Assembly (NCBI GenBank): GCA_009760855.2
Contig: WPIO01000407.1
Location: 1 to 55,806, forward strand
Direction: 5' to 3'
Length of the DNA stretch: 55,806 nucleotides
Origin: Cristatella mucedo
Taxonomy: Eukaryota; Bryozoa; Phylactolaemata; Cristatellidae
The notes beneath the pieces were generated by a model that saw only the letters and a list, made by a program, of their open reading frames with translations, was not told where the DNA came from and made no database searches. A program made the position numbers and the translations under genes. Of this stretch, positions 1 through 11,819 are shown in pieces; the first letter of the stretch is position 1; every line of letters begins with the position of its first letter.

Positions 1-769
1 CAGCCACGCCCTATAGTGAAACAGGTCCCTATCTGCATTTTTCTTACCGCGGACCTTGCGATGATAACGGCACGAGCCGCGTCGCACAGCGACGCGCCCG
101 ATGTCCCTTCGAGCTAATTCGACGTCGTTCGCACCGTAAGCGCAGTTTAGGACAAGAATCATAATTATGTTGGAATCTCGCAGCGCCACTAGGTCGGCTT
201 CAGAATTAGTATGTGCCCGCTCAGCTGAGAAAGCCCTGGGCCTTTTGGCCAAAAGTGCAGACGTGTTTCGCGCGAATTGCGGCGAGTAGTTGCATGCAGC
301 CCGATGCAAATGTGCGATCGGAGCCATTCGCCGATCCAAAATTCTTGCTTCTTTTCTTTCGTCTAAGCCTTCGCCGACGATGGGACCTCTGTCTATTTGG
401 CAAAGCTTTTGCTGCTGCGCGCAAAGGCGGCCTGAAACGGCGACATTCTGCATCACTCAAATTGTGAGCTGCATTTATAGCTGCTTGCTAATTGTAATAA
501 TTAGGAACAGATACGATACTGTTTAGATTGTCTATGTTTAATACCATTTAAAAAAGCAATGCATAGTGATATTTAAGACTATGGTTGGTGCTGTACATGT
601 GTAGCCCCTCTGAGGCTTCGGAATACACCGCTTGAGGCCAAGGACACGGGGATTTTTCTTTTATAAAGATATTGTTCGTTCTTCATTGATACCGTGCTCT
701 ACCACCAGAGGGCGTACCTGCGTGTATCAGTGCAGCGTCTAGGACTCATTAGCCATAGTAAAAAAATCC
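1..769. other. intergenic, no gene recognised
   Basis: The first 450 bases are more GC-rich than the following stretch and hold short overlapping open frames on both strands with no recognisable domain. No repeat family seen elsewhere in the window could be matched here. Confidence 0.5.
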
Positions 770-889
770 CAGAAGTTCAGCCACGTATTACCTTTGCTGA
801 TGGAACAACGATGGCTGACGGTTGATCAACGGATACAAAGCAAAATTCTTACTCTGACCCACAAGGCCCGCCGTAGCTTCCCTATTACC
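770..889 (+). mobile_element. LINE-beta copy 1, 5' fragment
   Basis: This fragment matches the later copy at 46560-47350 in the part reading roughly 'VDQRIQSKILTLTHKA', a typical segment near the C-terminus of CR1/L2-type reverse transcriptases. It stops where SINE-B copy 1 begins and resumes after it at about 1029. The reading frame is degraded. Confidence 0.7.
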
Positions 890-1028
890 GAGCTGGTTTG
901 GTCCAGTAGTCAAGGTGCTCGCCCCGACCAAGGTCTAGCTGAGGTCGTGGTCTCAAGCCCCGAGGCATATGTGAAGCGCCTGAATAAAGATTAAGTTCTC
1001 TTAGGGCGCTATACAAATGAATTGTATA
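890..1028 (+). mobile_element. SINE-B copy 1 (tRNA-derived)
   Basis: The head reads GAGCTGGTTTGGTCCAGTAG, followed by a B-box-like region (GTCTCAAGCCCC). It then enters a tail (GTGAAGCGCCTGAATA, ATTAAGTTCTCTTAGGGCGC) that is also the 3' tail of LINE-alpha. It interrupts LINE-beta copy 1, so it is the younger of the two. Confidence 0.8.
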
Positions 1029-1400
1029 TTCATACCTAGCCTGAGCTGCTGCACCAGTTTCAGCCTCCTTTTGTCCTCTATAGCCAATACATTAGCTGTT
1101 CCATTCCATCGCTTACAGACCGCTGGCAGCAGAAACTATTGTTCTGCAGTTCCTGGACTGTGGAATTCCCTTCCACAATTCTTACGCGACGACATCTACT
1201 CTGCTGCTACCGACTGTGGCACATCCTATCCAGCCATCCTGAGCTGCTGTTTGCATGCTGCTCACTTCCTCGACTGGGCTCAGACCTCACCTATATTCTC
1301 ACTTTCTCTTTCTTCCGCGATATTATTGTAGTCTATTCTTCAATTCTATCAGCAACCATACGCACCAAAAGCCACTTAGGCTTTGGTACGCTATAGAAAA
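1029..1400 (+). mobile_element. LINE-beta copy 1, 3' fragment
   Basis: The fragment encodes degraded remnants of the family's C-terminus (NTLAVPFHRL, LWNSLPQFLR) and ends in the LINE-beta tail 'CTTAGGCTTTGGTACGCTAT'. Close relatives lie at 21770 and 46560. The order LINE-SINE-LINE shows a nested insertion. Confidence 0.75.
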
Positions 1401-1534
1401 GTCTATTGCGTAATACCGTCATAGGCATTGTGGCTTTTTGGGGAAAAGGCCCAGTTCAGGAGCCGGTAAGCGTGCTTGCAACGGGCTTCAGTGGCGATTG
1501 CCGCGTAGGGTAGCTAAAGGCAGCTTTCTAGTGT

Positions 1535-2345
1535 GCCTCTAGTGCAACGCATTGACTTGCTGCTACCATGCATAATTAAACATAATAAATATATTCCCAG
1601 CGTAAGGTATTGTCCGTGGACCTTTGAAGAAATGCTATTATCAAAACACTCATTTAGAAGGGAACACTGGACCGGGAGAAATTACCCAACTTCTGCCTAG
1701 TCTCCCTACTGCCGTTCCCACCAAGGACACTTGAACCAATTGTGGCAGACCAGCTTGCTATAATATAAAATCTGCAAACCAGATGTTAAGTTCAAGTTTT
1801 ACAACTTATCACTCCATTGAGTCAGCATTGCTGCGGGTGAATAACGACCTTCTCAAAGAATGCAGGTTTGGGTAGAATCTGTGGTTTTTTTTTACTTGGT
1901 CTTTCGGCAGCGTTCGACGCTATTGATCACCAAATCCTTCTCGAGCACCTCTCACCTTGCCTAGGCATCACCGGCACTGCACTGCAATGATTTAGGTCAT
2001 AAGGCCGTGCTAGCCCAGGAGGTAAGGTGCTCACTCTTCACGACAGAGGTCGTGGGTTCGAATTTTGCAATGGGTGACCCTTTAATGCCAACTGAAAGCG
2101 ATGTCGACAGCCGTAAAGGTTCTTCTTCCGTTATGCAGGGGAGGCTGTTAGATCAGCAACAATATCTTCACTGATAGACTTCAGAGCATTTATGTCAACG
2201 GAAAAAACTCATCTGGTGAGTCTCCAGAGTATGTGGTACCCCAGGGCTCTGTGCTTGGTCCACTTCGTTTCACAATTTATACTTGACCTCTTGCCGGTGT
2301 AATCATCCAGCACAATCTAGGCTTTCATGCAGACTATTGTTTATT
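1535..2345 (+). mobile_element. LINE-alpha copy 1, reverse-transcriptase fragment
   Basis: This degraded stretch matches the copy at 15100-18015 from the 'CINLLLPCI' region through the segment LSAAFDAIDHQILLEHL and GITGTALQ to the first part of the palm domain. Stops and frameshifts are frequent. SINE-A copy 1 (2001-2160) splits it. Confidence 0.75.
2001..2160 (+). mobile_element. SINE-A copy 1
   Basis: It has a tRNA-like head (TAGCCCAGGAGGTAAGGTGC), a B-box-like GGTTCGAATTT and the family body (AGCCGTAAAGGTTCTTCTTC), ending in GAGGCTGTTAGATCAGC. The A/B interval holds a palindromic CACGAC/GTCGTG stem. It is inserted in LINE-alpha copy 1, which resumes with a recognisable match to 'actccagag' of intact copies. 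Confidence 0.8.
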
Positions 2346-3284
2346 TTCCGCTGCAAAACTTAAGCCCGCGAGCTGGCTCGTGAAGTGCATACCTCTTACC
2401 CCTGCACTATGATAAACAGCTTACAGATTCTGCTGCTGCTGAAACTAGGAAGAACTCTAGTCAATTTTACCTCGTGTACGATGTGCAAAGCAAGTAAGCA
2501 CTAGGGGATGGTTGGAGATACCTCTCATTGCACATGAAAGATTCCTACCCTTACTCCCCAGTTATAAAAACTAGCTGCTTTTATAGTCCTATCCAATCCT
2601 GCTTGCAAACTCTATCCTAGCCAAATAGCATTCGGTCCAGCCATAAACCAATTTGACTAGTAGGGCGCTGGGCCACTGTCGGTGGGTGTTTGTCGCAGCT
2701 GTTTCCTTAACTGCTGCGTGATCTTTTAACAGGACAGCGAAGCAAAATTTGAAGACATCTGAGCACAATTTGTGGTATACGATACTATAGCACCCACTTA
2801 AGATTGAACCACCGTGAAATCCTCAGCAATTCCATAGTTCGACATTGGCATGTAACAATAGAGTTCGTCCTTCTGAGGAGCAGAGTCAATGTAGCTGAAC
2901 GGTGAAGCAAAATTAAAAGCAACTTACTTAAATCGCAGCCTGGTCATCACAGGCGCACTTTTTTGACGATTCACAATGACTATACAACCTCAATATAAAG
3001 AGAACGTTAAACGAATATGTGCATAGAAGTAGATATGGCTAATTTTCTATCCCAAAGGAGAGCTTTTTTGATCAAATAAATCAAACGTTTTGCTCTGATT
3101 ATTATTCACCTATGCTACCGCTTGTCTGCTTCAACCAGCTGGCAACATCGGACACTGGCTGACTGACTCATCACAGAGACCAGGCCGCTTTTGAAAGCGT
3201 ATTAATTGAGATGGAGATCTTAGACTCCACTTGTGGTCACAGTGAAAGATCTGACTTCTTCAATCGGCAACAGCATGAGTTTGC
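2346..3284. other. intergenic, nothing recognised
   Basis: AT-rich unique-looking sequence between LINE-alpha copy 1 and the stop codon of the fucosyltransferase gene. No exon-like frame or repeat match was seen. Any 3' UTR of the fucosyltransferase would lie in the right part. Confidence 0.5.
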
Positions 3285-4478
3285 CTACGTGCGGCACCCT
3301 GTATTGAACCACTTGGATAGTTGCTCGGCGGTTCCGGAGTCACTGGCGCCGGCGGCATGTAATTTGTCGCACAGAGCGCACGCAGCTCTCCTGAATCTAT
3401 CTGCTCTACCGTAGGCAGTGTACTTCCGACGCCAGTCGTGGTAGTAAGAAAACAGGCTGTCGCTCGAACCCACTTTCTTGATGAACTTTCCCAGCTCCGA
3501 AGGCGAGGAAAAATTGTCCACGTGCACGAAAGAGTTCGGCGGCGCTAGCGCTTCGTAGTCGGACAGCGGAGCCCCAAATGCGACGGGGATCGCTCCGCCG
3601 GGTAAACTCAGTGTTTCCCATAGCTTTTCCGTAATGTACTGCGGGCACTGGCTGTTTTCAAACGCAAGGTAAAACGCATAGCGACTCCTTAGATACGCCT
3701 CGTCTTCCCTGAGCCGAGGCGCTGCGGATCCCGAGCAGCTTCCAAATACGTCAACGTCCACGTGTTGCATCAAGCGTCGAGCGTAGGCCATTCGACTCCC
3801 CGCGCAATTACTCACCAGCCAGTACGCCGACTTCCGCCCAGCAAGCAGCGGCGCCGGCTCATCGCCGTCCTTCACCCTTCTCCCGAAATATCCATATGGC
3901 ATAGGCAGGTCAGAATCGTTTCTGTAGGTCATAGTGAGATTAAATACGTTATCGTAAGCAGATGTTATTCGAGCGTTTACCGGAGACTCGAGATTAAAAA
4001 GTATCCAGTATTGACCTGGCGAACGAGTCGGGGGTAGGCGCCTGAAGTTGACGTCCCGGACATGAAATATAACGGCACTGGCGTCTCGGACGAGGCTCTT
4101 GTTTGACGTAATTCTGCACGCCCTGGTACCAGTGCACTTCTCTAGATGCTCGTCCGTGAATACACCTTCGAGGGGCTGAGAGAAGTAAGAAGTCCAAGCC
4201 ACAATTAATTTAGTCGGCACCTGCTTCAAATCCGGCGACGACTCCACGCCACTCCTGGGTAGTTGGGCTTTCACCTGGAGTTGAGGTAGCTGCGTCGGCG
4301 AATGATCTTGTCGCGTCAATGCGCTAGGGAACTTTCTTATTAACTGATTAGTTATGCGGGTGCCGCTAGGAAGAGTTAAGGCTGCATAGGATGCAAGGGT
4401 CGCGGCCGCTAAGAAACATACGCCGAGTGGCGAAGTCAGCTTCTTTTTAGTGTCAACGAATCTCTGAGACGTCTGCAT
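3285..4478 (-). CDS. alpha-1,3-fucosyltransferase (GT10), single exon
   Basis: A 397-residue open frame without interruption. It has the layout of a Golgi type II glycosyltransferase: a short basic cytosolic end (KKK, residues 11-13), one membrane segment (about 18-36), a variable stem, then a lumenal catalytic domain. GT10 hallmarks appear in order: SPGQYWILFNLESP (153-166), FNLTMTYRNDSDLPMPYG (179-196), AYWLVSNC (218-225), VDVFGSC (242-248) and the GDP-fucose motif YLAFENSQC...YITEKLW (270-287). These place it in the family that transfers fucose from GDP-fucose to N-acetylglucosamine of glycans; the exact acceptor cannot be read. Four N-glycosylation sequons are visible. The length is normal for the family, and the first Met is upstream of the basic/membrane segment, which supports this start. 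The gene is intronless and looks more GC-rich than its surroundings, so it could be a retrocopy, but no frameshift or stop suggests decay. Confidence 0.9.
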   Translation of the reverse strand: MQTSQRFVDTKKKLTSPLGVCFLAAATLASYAALTLPSGTRITNQLIRKFPSALTRQDHSPTQLPQLQVKAQLPRSGVESSPDLKQVPTKLIVAWTSYFSQPLEGVFTDEHLEKCTGTRACRITSNKSLVRDASAVIFHVRDVNFRRLPPTRSPGQYWILFNLESPVNARITSAYDNVFNLTMTYRNDSDLPMPYGYFGRRVKDGDEPAPLLAGRKSAYWLVSNCAGSRMAYARRLMQHVDVDVFGSCSGSAAPRLREDEAYLRSRYAFYLAFENSQCPQYITEKLWETLSLPGGAIPVAFGAPLSDYEALAPPNSFVHVDNFSSPSELGKFIKKVGSSDSLFSYYHDWRRKYTAYGRADRFRRAACALCDKLHAAGASDSGTAEQLSKWFNTGCRT

Positions 4479-5656
4479 GACCCGCTCATTCTGAAACGAG
4501 ATGATACGAATTCTACATGCTCATTAGCAGCACGCGCAAGATGAACTATTGCTCTGCATCCTACGTGGAAATGATGAGACGCCTACATGAGCGTCCGAGA
4601 TAAGCATCGGTGTACCAATGGAGCAATCAAGACGACAGAAATGCTCAGAACAAAGCTGCTCGAGACTGCTGGGACGAAGAGCAATGCGACGAGGGCTCCC
4701 CGAGGATTCGAGAAGTGCTGCAATTTACCGCGTATACTGCATTCGAACTGCATTATAGCAACAACTACAGCGTTTTCGTACTCGTCTCGTGGATGGAAAT
4801 AGTCCCAAAAACGCTCGTCCGTCCAGTCAGTAGCTCACTAGTTATCTATACTACCCTTTGCTGAACGCCCTTGACATAACGCGTTCCGTAATCCGGCGAG
4901 AGACAGAGACACGATAAGCGCAGAAAACTCGTGTGCTGCACGGCTGATTCCCGACCGCATCGAGTCGCATACTCGCGGGAAATTCCGTTAGTATTAATTG
5001 CTGCGCCGAATCATCTACAAAGCCGTAAGATTGTTCAAAAGGTCACAGATCACTCGACCAAAGCCTCCGCTAGAATATGCCACTCGCGTAGAAGTGAGTT
5101 TTAACACTGGCACTTTTCGATCTAAGCACGTTTAGTTTGCCATGTTCGTCTACATGCATATAAATATTTTCAATGGCAGTAACCTAATCATACCAACCGA
5201 GTGACGATAGAAGGGTTCAAAGGTAAGAACTTGGAATAGTCGTCACTAGCAGGACTAGCGAGCTCGCGGCTTTACTACAAAAGCAGGAGAAGCCGTCGCC
5301 TGACGTCACCTTTGACGAACGTTGAGGACTAATAGACGCACCATGCTCTTTATTTAGTAGAGGCTATCTAAAAAATAATCTAATGGCGCTCGCGGTCGGT
5401 TCCGCGTAAGTTAGGATGCTGCGAAGAGGCTGCCGATAAATACCAGCCGAAAGGCCGAACAGCGAAAGCAAAGTGGACTGAATTTGCAATGGCTGCAAGC
5501 ATACTAGTCTTTTTAAAAGTTTAAACCTCAAAACATGCTAAAGTTAAAAATATATGGATGCATCTACATTTCGTTTGCTTAAACCTAGCAGAAGTTGTTG
5601 TGACAGGCTGATCCAGCTTCAAATAGCATCTTCCACGCACATCGGATAATGACAAT
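4479..5656. other. 5' flank of fucosyltransferase gene, no gene seen
   Basis: Mixed-composition sequence upstream of the fucosyltransferase start. It should contain that gene's promoter and any 5' UTR, but no convincing TATA box, initiator or upstream exon could be named. The small plus-strand frames at 4587-4864 have no recognisable features. Confidence 0.4.
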
Positions 5657-5825
5657 ACTAGCTGATTTAACAGCCTCTTCTTGTATAGCAGCAGAAGAGC
5701 CTTCAAGGCTATCACCACCACTTGCAGCGGCAATAAAGGATTGTCCACCGCAGGATTCGAAACCACAACATAAGTACCGATGTCGTGATGAGCAACCGCC
5801 TTACCTAGCGTGCCATCATGGCTCA
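5657..5825 (-). mobile_element. SINE-A copy 2
   Basis: Read on the minus strand, it begins GAGCCATGATGGCACGCTAG and continues through a decayed tRNA-like head into the family body and the end AGGCTGTTAAATCAGCTAGT. It belongs to the long-head subfamily with copies 5, 7 and probably 9. The hairpin in the head is degraded. Confidence 0.8.
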
Positions 5826-7409
5826 CAAGCTCAGTCACGGAAGAAAAGACTACCCACAGCTAACACAGCATGATGGTGCCTTGAGCAGATAAAGTGCCAT
5901 ATTACTCGGGAAAGGCAATAACTTGGATGAATTCATTAGCAATGCAATTCATGTACGGATACACAAATCTGCCTACCCCATACCAAATTAAGTCCAGAGA
6001 GAGCAGCGAAAGCATTAAGCAAAAAGTTAGTTTGAAATACGTTTCCTGCCTAATACCTACATGCGTACAGTAAGCCGAAAAATACTTAAGAAGTCAGCCC
6101 AGGCATGAAAAGAGAATAACCGCTGAATTCTTATTTTTTAGGCAGACATAAAAGAGTATCCGACATGGACAGTCAACTTCAGCCTGCAAATGGCTACAAA
6201 TTCTGGTCAGCACCATTCAGTTACAAGACTTACAAGTGATCAAGGAATGAAATTTGGCAATGCTTGACTACAGTCAAGCATCGCCATGGAATGTAACCTA
6301 TGAAGGCTGGGATGCGACTCCACGCCCTATACCAACGCGATGGAAGCATCTGGAAACATCCGCGAATCCTTGGCATCATATATTGAATCTTCAGCATCTT
6401 CAGAAAGTTATAGAATCTCGTGGCGCCAGCTCCCTGCGAGTGCGCTTAAAATTATTTACCTGTCCGCTAAAAAAAGTTATCACAACTAAAACCCATCTTA
6501 CAATAGCCCTCAACTAATGAACTAAAACTGTGGGCTACCTCGAAGATTGCAAGGCCATTCACTGGCATAGCATTTACATTTACATTTATTTCTTTAGGAA
6601 GTATTTTCAACCAGGAATAGCTCCTAGACTTGTCTTTAGATCGTGACATTTTCAGGCTGGTCCAGTATGGCCACGATTCTAAATGACGGCCACCAGAATG
6701 TGATTCTAGCTATAGAATCAGGCTTGAGCTTCCATGCGGACACCTCAATGCAGTGATGTCGTAACGTGCTATGAAGTTAGTATCCAATGTAAGAGATTTA
6801 ATTCTGCTCCCTGGGCTCATTTTGTTTCATTTAACGCTAGCATGAGAAAGCGGCACATAAATGCATCTGCGGGATCAGCTAACTTTGGATTCGTTTAAAA
6901 TTAAGCTACTTTTAACAAGACGCCCATGCTTAATTTATTTTTCAAAATTCGGTATTATTACGAAAAATATCAAAATCAAAAAATCCAATCAATAACTAAG
7001 CCATAGGAAACCTTGGAAGCGAAGCTTTTGTGCGATAAATAATAATTGCAAACAGCTTTGAAAGCTAATGGTCTGCATGTCAATCCAAAAACATTAGGCC
7101 TGGGCAAAAATCATTATGTAGTGGTATTTGTTCATTGCATTAAATGCTGATCGAACGTATCCACTGGGGTATCTGAAACGAGTCATTTTTGAAAAAAAAA
7201 ACAGCTATTTACTGTTTTCAATTACTTTATCCATTTTTTCGTGAATAGCTTATTTTCGTAATGAACACAGTTTTATTATATATCTTTCGTGATAAGTTCT
7301 AAATCAATAAGTTTTTACTTTTAATAATATTTCAAGAATGGAGGTAGATTAAGCGACTTGTCTGAAGACACGATCTTAATTTTGTACATAAAAATAATTC
7401 GTATACACC
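5826..7409. other. intergenic, nothing recognised
   Basis: AT-rich sequence with short frames only. The stretch 7080-7330 may include the left flank or end of the neighbouring hAT relic, because 'AAACAGCTATTTACTGTTTT' near 7192 has a partial inverted match near 9140-9190, but no target duplication was found. Confidence 0.4.
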
Positions 7410-8940
7410 GAAAACAACCTTTCAACGTCTGTTCATGTCGGTTTAATGGGCAGAATTTTGGTGTACAACTTCTGGAGATTTTGTGTGTGCTGGCCAGAGT
7501 TCATGAAGTGTGTGAATGCGGACTTGATCCATTTGCAACTGCACTCCGACTAAAATTGATATTCATCTTTTTGAAGCAACAAAATCAATTTATCTTGAAG
7601 AGACAAGTTCACACTTACAGCATCATTTGACGACTGTTCGACGACAACTTCTACATAGTTGACTCCAAATGATTTCCTGGGAAATTTGGCGTCGTTCTTG
7701 ACGGGGCGACAGATGGATCTTAGAGGCTGCAAGAGGTTCGTGACATTCTTGCTTAATCGCTCTTCAACGCGACACTTCGGATTTTCCATGAGTTTTGTAC
7801 TAGCGTCATTATTCAGGCTAGAGAGCTTGTTGAACAGGAATTGTAAAGATGTCTCAGCACTAATCAACGTCGCGTCTTGATGGAGTTCTAGCGCGTCTTC
7901 ACGCCAAGATGCAGTTCAATCTCACGTCCGAACTAAGCTTTTACTTTGGATTGACATTAATTTGGTTGATCTTTTGATGATTTTGACAAACAAACGTGAT
8001 TTGGTGAGCAGATCTTGAAATCGACGTCCCCTAATGTATCATCGATGATCACTTCCAAGTCCGTACCTGCTTCAAAATTGTCCATTTCATCAATATTGTC
8101 GCTATGCATGTTTAAATCGTCCATCTCAGTACTCTTTTTGAACAATGCGTCACATACTCCAAGGTGCAGACCACGGTTTAAGCAGAACTGTCGGATTACA
8201 TTGATGTGGCTAATGCATTTCTTATTTACTGCAGCGCCGCCCTGAGTAGAGCCCACGAAATCTCTGTCTATTGTTATTCCAAAAACGCTCAAATGCTGCT
8301 ACATTGATTCGACCATATCGACAGCAGTGCAAGAACCGAATATGCGAACAAGACCCGTCCTGACTGTTGTTTTATCGCCCTTATCATGAATGTTGACTCC
8401 GATGAATCAACGTCCTCTGACGTTTGTATGAACGTTCTCTCACGTTCGTGTGTTCATCCGCAGTCATGCTAAACTTGACTCCTCTCTCGAGTTTTCCCTT
8501 GATGTCGGCAATCGTTTTGTTTCTCTTTTCCTTGTAATCATCATGCACCAGCTCTTTCACATGGCTTTCGTTAGCTGGAAGTTTCAATACATCCCGTGAG
8601 ATTGATTGCCGTAAATACTTGTTTCTAGTGATAGCTCTAATCGACATTCCATTAGTAGCCTGATCGGTAACAATTTCCTTCACTCTTTTGCCACAGGAAA
8701 TCGGCAATCGTTCTTTTTCTTATAGTTCACGGGCTCTTCCTTGGATGTACACCCTCCAGCAGGTTTATCAAAATAAATTCCACGCATTTTCAGATAATTC
8801 TTCAACGTTGTAGAGTTTTTAGAACTCCATGCTTTTATTGCATCGTCTACACTGATCTTCTAGCTCTTCTGCAATTGGATTATTTTGTTTTTCGGCGCAT
8901 TCCCAAAGAAGACATGACTGAAAAGAACATCAATATTTTT
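7410..8940 (-). pseudogene. degenerate hAT transposase (hAT-2 relic)
   Basis: Three out-of-phase minus-strand frames (8707-8384, 8292-7957, 7867-7550) line up as one decayed hAT transposase. Recognisable pieces, in order, are a segment like the first catalytic Asp region (MTADEHTNVRERSY), the second region VFGITIDRDFVG followed by an HINVIRQFCLNRGLHLGVCD track, and a later RPVKND segment. An upstream 'LLWECAEK' piece at about 8900 could be the remains of the BED finger. It is distinct from the hAT at 48330-51537 in sequence and much older. Ends and target duplication were not found, so the limits are approximate. Confidence 0.7.
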
Positions 8941-9397
8941 GGATGCCACAAGATCAATTTAAATATCTTACTTAATTTTTGCAAAATTGCACTTTAATTT
9001 TAGTTTTGGGCCAATTTGATAAAATCATAACAAAACACTAACACATTCAAAGGAAATTTTAAAAAATTACTTTCGTCTTATTTCATATTCAAAATTAACG
9101 TTGGAGCTTCAGTTGTAGTATCTTTTTGTTTAAAAATTTCCGTTAGAAACAGTAAAACAATTAGAAAAAACAGCTGTTTACCATTTTTATTTTGGGCGAA
9201 AAAGTTATTTCACCGTTACTTTCGCCCGGTAACTCCATCAAGAGGCAAGAACTAAGCGAATTTTAAGCAGAGAATATTATATAGCCCACTTAAAAGATTA
9301 CGCTGCTTTCTGTGAGCGTATGCTAGCCAATAGCATTCAGCGAACTAAACCAATAGAAAGCTAAAAGCACAGCTGAGTCAGAAGGACAGTCGATGAA

Positions 9398-9436
<39 letters not shown>

Positions 9437-11656
9437 CAGAGATGTGATGGCGTTCCGTAAGTTTTGTGGAAGTGAGATATACAGTCTAGGACCAGCATTG
9501 CAAAAGCTTCTGTCGCAAAAGTCTATAAATAAATGAATAGGTTAGCTCATTTATTGAGCTGAAAGAACCTGGGGCCAAACAGGGGGAGGCTGAAGCAGGT
9601 GCAGCAATTCAATTGGGTTCAGCAATTCTATGGCAGGTTGTGTAGGTCTAAGAATTTTTCTTTTTTCACCGATCAAACAGGTGCGATCGCAGCTCCAATA
9701 GTAAATAAGTCAGGACAACATTTCTAGGATTATTAGCCAACCTTAAAGCCATACTCATCGAAACATTGACTATAGTCAATTTTAAACATGGCGTAGCCCA
9801 CGAAAGTGGCATTCTCTGTCGTTAAAGGAAGGCTTAGCCTCAATCGATTAAAACAGACCCGGAGGTAACTGTGGATATTCACGAGGTGCCGTCTAGTATA
9901 ACAACGGTATGTCAATTGAGCAGTTGAAGGCAGTTATCATTGGTGTTTATTGCCCAACAAGAGCTTGCACTCTAACCATCATCGTGTACACCTGATAGTT
10001 CAATAGTTCATTTCTACAGAGGGACACAAAATGCTTCTGTCATGAGTGGGTTTGTATCACGAGCATGTCAGCTGTGGACTTGTATAAGGTGCAAAATAGC
10101 AGCGGGAATACTCATATCTTTTTAGTACTAGTTATGCTAACTTAATTGCAATTGCATGAACATTGTGAATATGTGACACAGTGGGAAAAACAGCAAGACG
10201 TCTATAGCACATTCCTCGTATAAGCCCGGCCCTAATGCGGTCTATGCTCCAATCAGGAATTAGTTGGGCTTCTAGCCGAAGATTGTAAGTCGTGCAATAC
10301 CAGGTCAACAGTAAAACAATTTCGCATATCTGGAGTGTCCTTCACTATGCGTGCTAATTTTAGTCTACTGTACCACATTTTCGGTGACGAATACTTTGTC
10401 ATTAAGCGTCTTTCCCGTTGGTTTTGACCTATATTAACTTAAACTACAACACATTTTGGTATAATGCTAACCTTACACGATTTTAATCCGACCTCTTAGG
10501 AACTCCTGTGGTCACATGGGCAGTTAAAAGTCGTTATTGTTATATCCAACTCTTAGTTTTGTAAATTAGCCGGATGCTGAAAAGTAGAAGACAAAGGAAA
10601 GGAATCTAATGTTTGCATCAAAATGTGCATATAGCACAATGCTTGATTTCACCATTTTCTACGATGTGGTACAATCAGGCTCATTCACACTAGCTGGAGG
10701 GGAATGTCCGTCCCCCGAAGGGGCTATCCAATCACGATGCAATGGCAAAGCAATGTGCCGTATTTCAACTGCCAGCAGAAGAATCAAATCATAATTACAT
10801 CAAGATTTTCTCTGAATCTGAGAAGCCACTGTCTAATTAAACTTTATTAAAATTTAAAGATAAACATCTAAATATAGCTTAAGCAACATTCGTCGTGCTT
10901 ATTAGAGGCATATATAATTATAAGTGGGAATCAGGTGAGATTAGTGTGCACCATTTGAATTTGCATTGTCATTCTTACTGGGCTAGTTCGTCTGTGTCAG
11001 ATGAGTTCGACGCACACAGTTATGAGTCCATACTGCATTGATGGCTTACCCATCTACTGGACGAGTCATGTGCACAACAGGAGTTTTCAATGACACGCTC
11101 TAACCAGTCAGAACAATCTCAGAGCGCTACAAGCTGTGCTATTGTTGAGGGCAATGAATCCAAAATTCAAAGATTTCACGCTAATGGTTTTCCAAGATTA
11201 AAGCGAGACCATATTCTAAGTGATCTTAACTTACATTTCCCCATCGATTGATGCTCAAGCTATTAATGAGTGATTTCTTTTATCTGTTTTGCATCGGTAG
11301 CCACCATACTTCCGGTATTACTTCATCAGTAATCTTGCTAGCAAAGAAACTCCAATGTGAGTCAAACTCAAATAGTTTAGTGATACCAGGCTGAGATACA
11401 ACCTTGACGGGCCGGCTAGGCTATTGGAGTCGAGCAGACTCTTTCGAGCTCAGCTTTTTAGATCAGCCGTTTCAACTTGATCCCTACAAGGAATGCTCAC
11501 ATTTCGCACTAAGCAGCAAGACTATGCAACTCACTACTTAGTTTAGCCACTGAACCATTCTACCCTCAAAACAACGCCCTTCAGAAGAATCGTTGCAAAG
11601 AGGCCACATCTTAGTTTTCCTTATTTACAATCGGGAACCTATCTGCAGCACTCCAG
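8941..11656. other. intergenic, no gene recognised
   Basis: This AT-rich stretch holds the (AT)n run at 9401 and the likely right flank of the hAT-2 relic. Short frames at 9733-9915 and 10609-10794 have no recognisable domain or splice context. A local GC-rich palindromic patch (GTCCGTCCCCCGAAGGGG) occurs near 10708. Confidence 0.45.
9401..9434. repeat. (AT)17 microsatellite
   Basis: Uninterrupted AT dinucleotides. Confidence 0.95.
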
Positions 11657-11819
11657 GTTCGTAGCCCAGGGGTAATGTGCTGGCACCCAACGACCGAGGT
11701 CGTGAGCTAGACCCCTGCAGCAGGCAATCCTGTATTTTGCTCACCGAAAGTGGGGGGGGGGGGGTGACAGCAGCTAAACCTCTTCTTCCCCCTAGATAAA
11801 TGAGGCTGTTGAATCAGCC
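11657..11819 (+). mobile_element. SINE-A copy 3
   Basis: Short-head SINE-A: GTTCGTAGCCCAGGGGTAAT, then an ACGACC-GA-GGTCGT perfect stem, a decayed B box, the family body and GAGGCTGTTGAATCAGC at the end. A 14-base G run interrupts the body at about 11751. Its right end lies about 120 bases left of the 662-bp element. Confidence 0.75.

Noticed and set aside
7080-7110. TAGGCCTGGGCAAAAATC as a hAT left end for the 7.4-8.9 kb relic
   Set aside because: No matching inverted end or 8-bp duplication was found on the right side.
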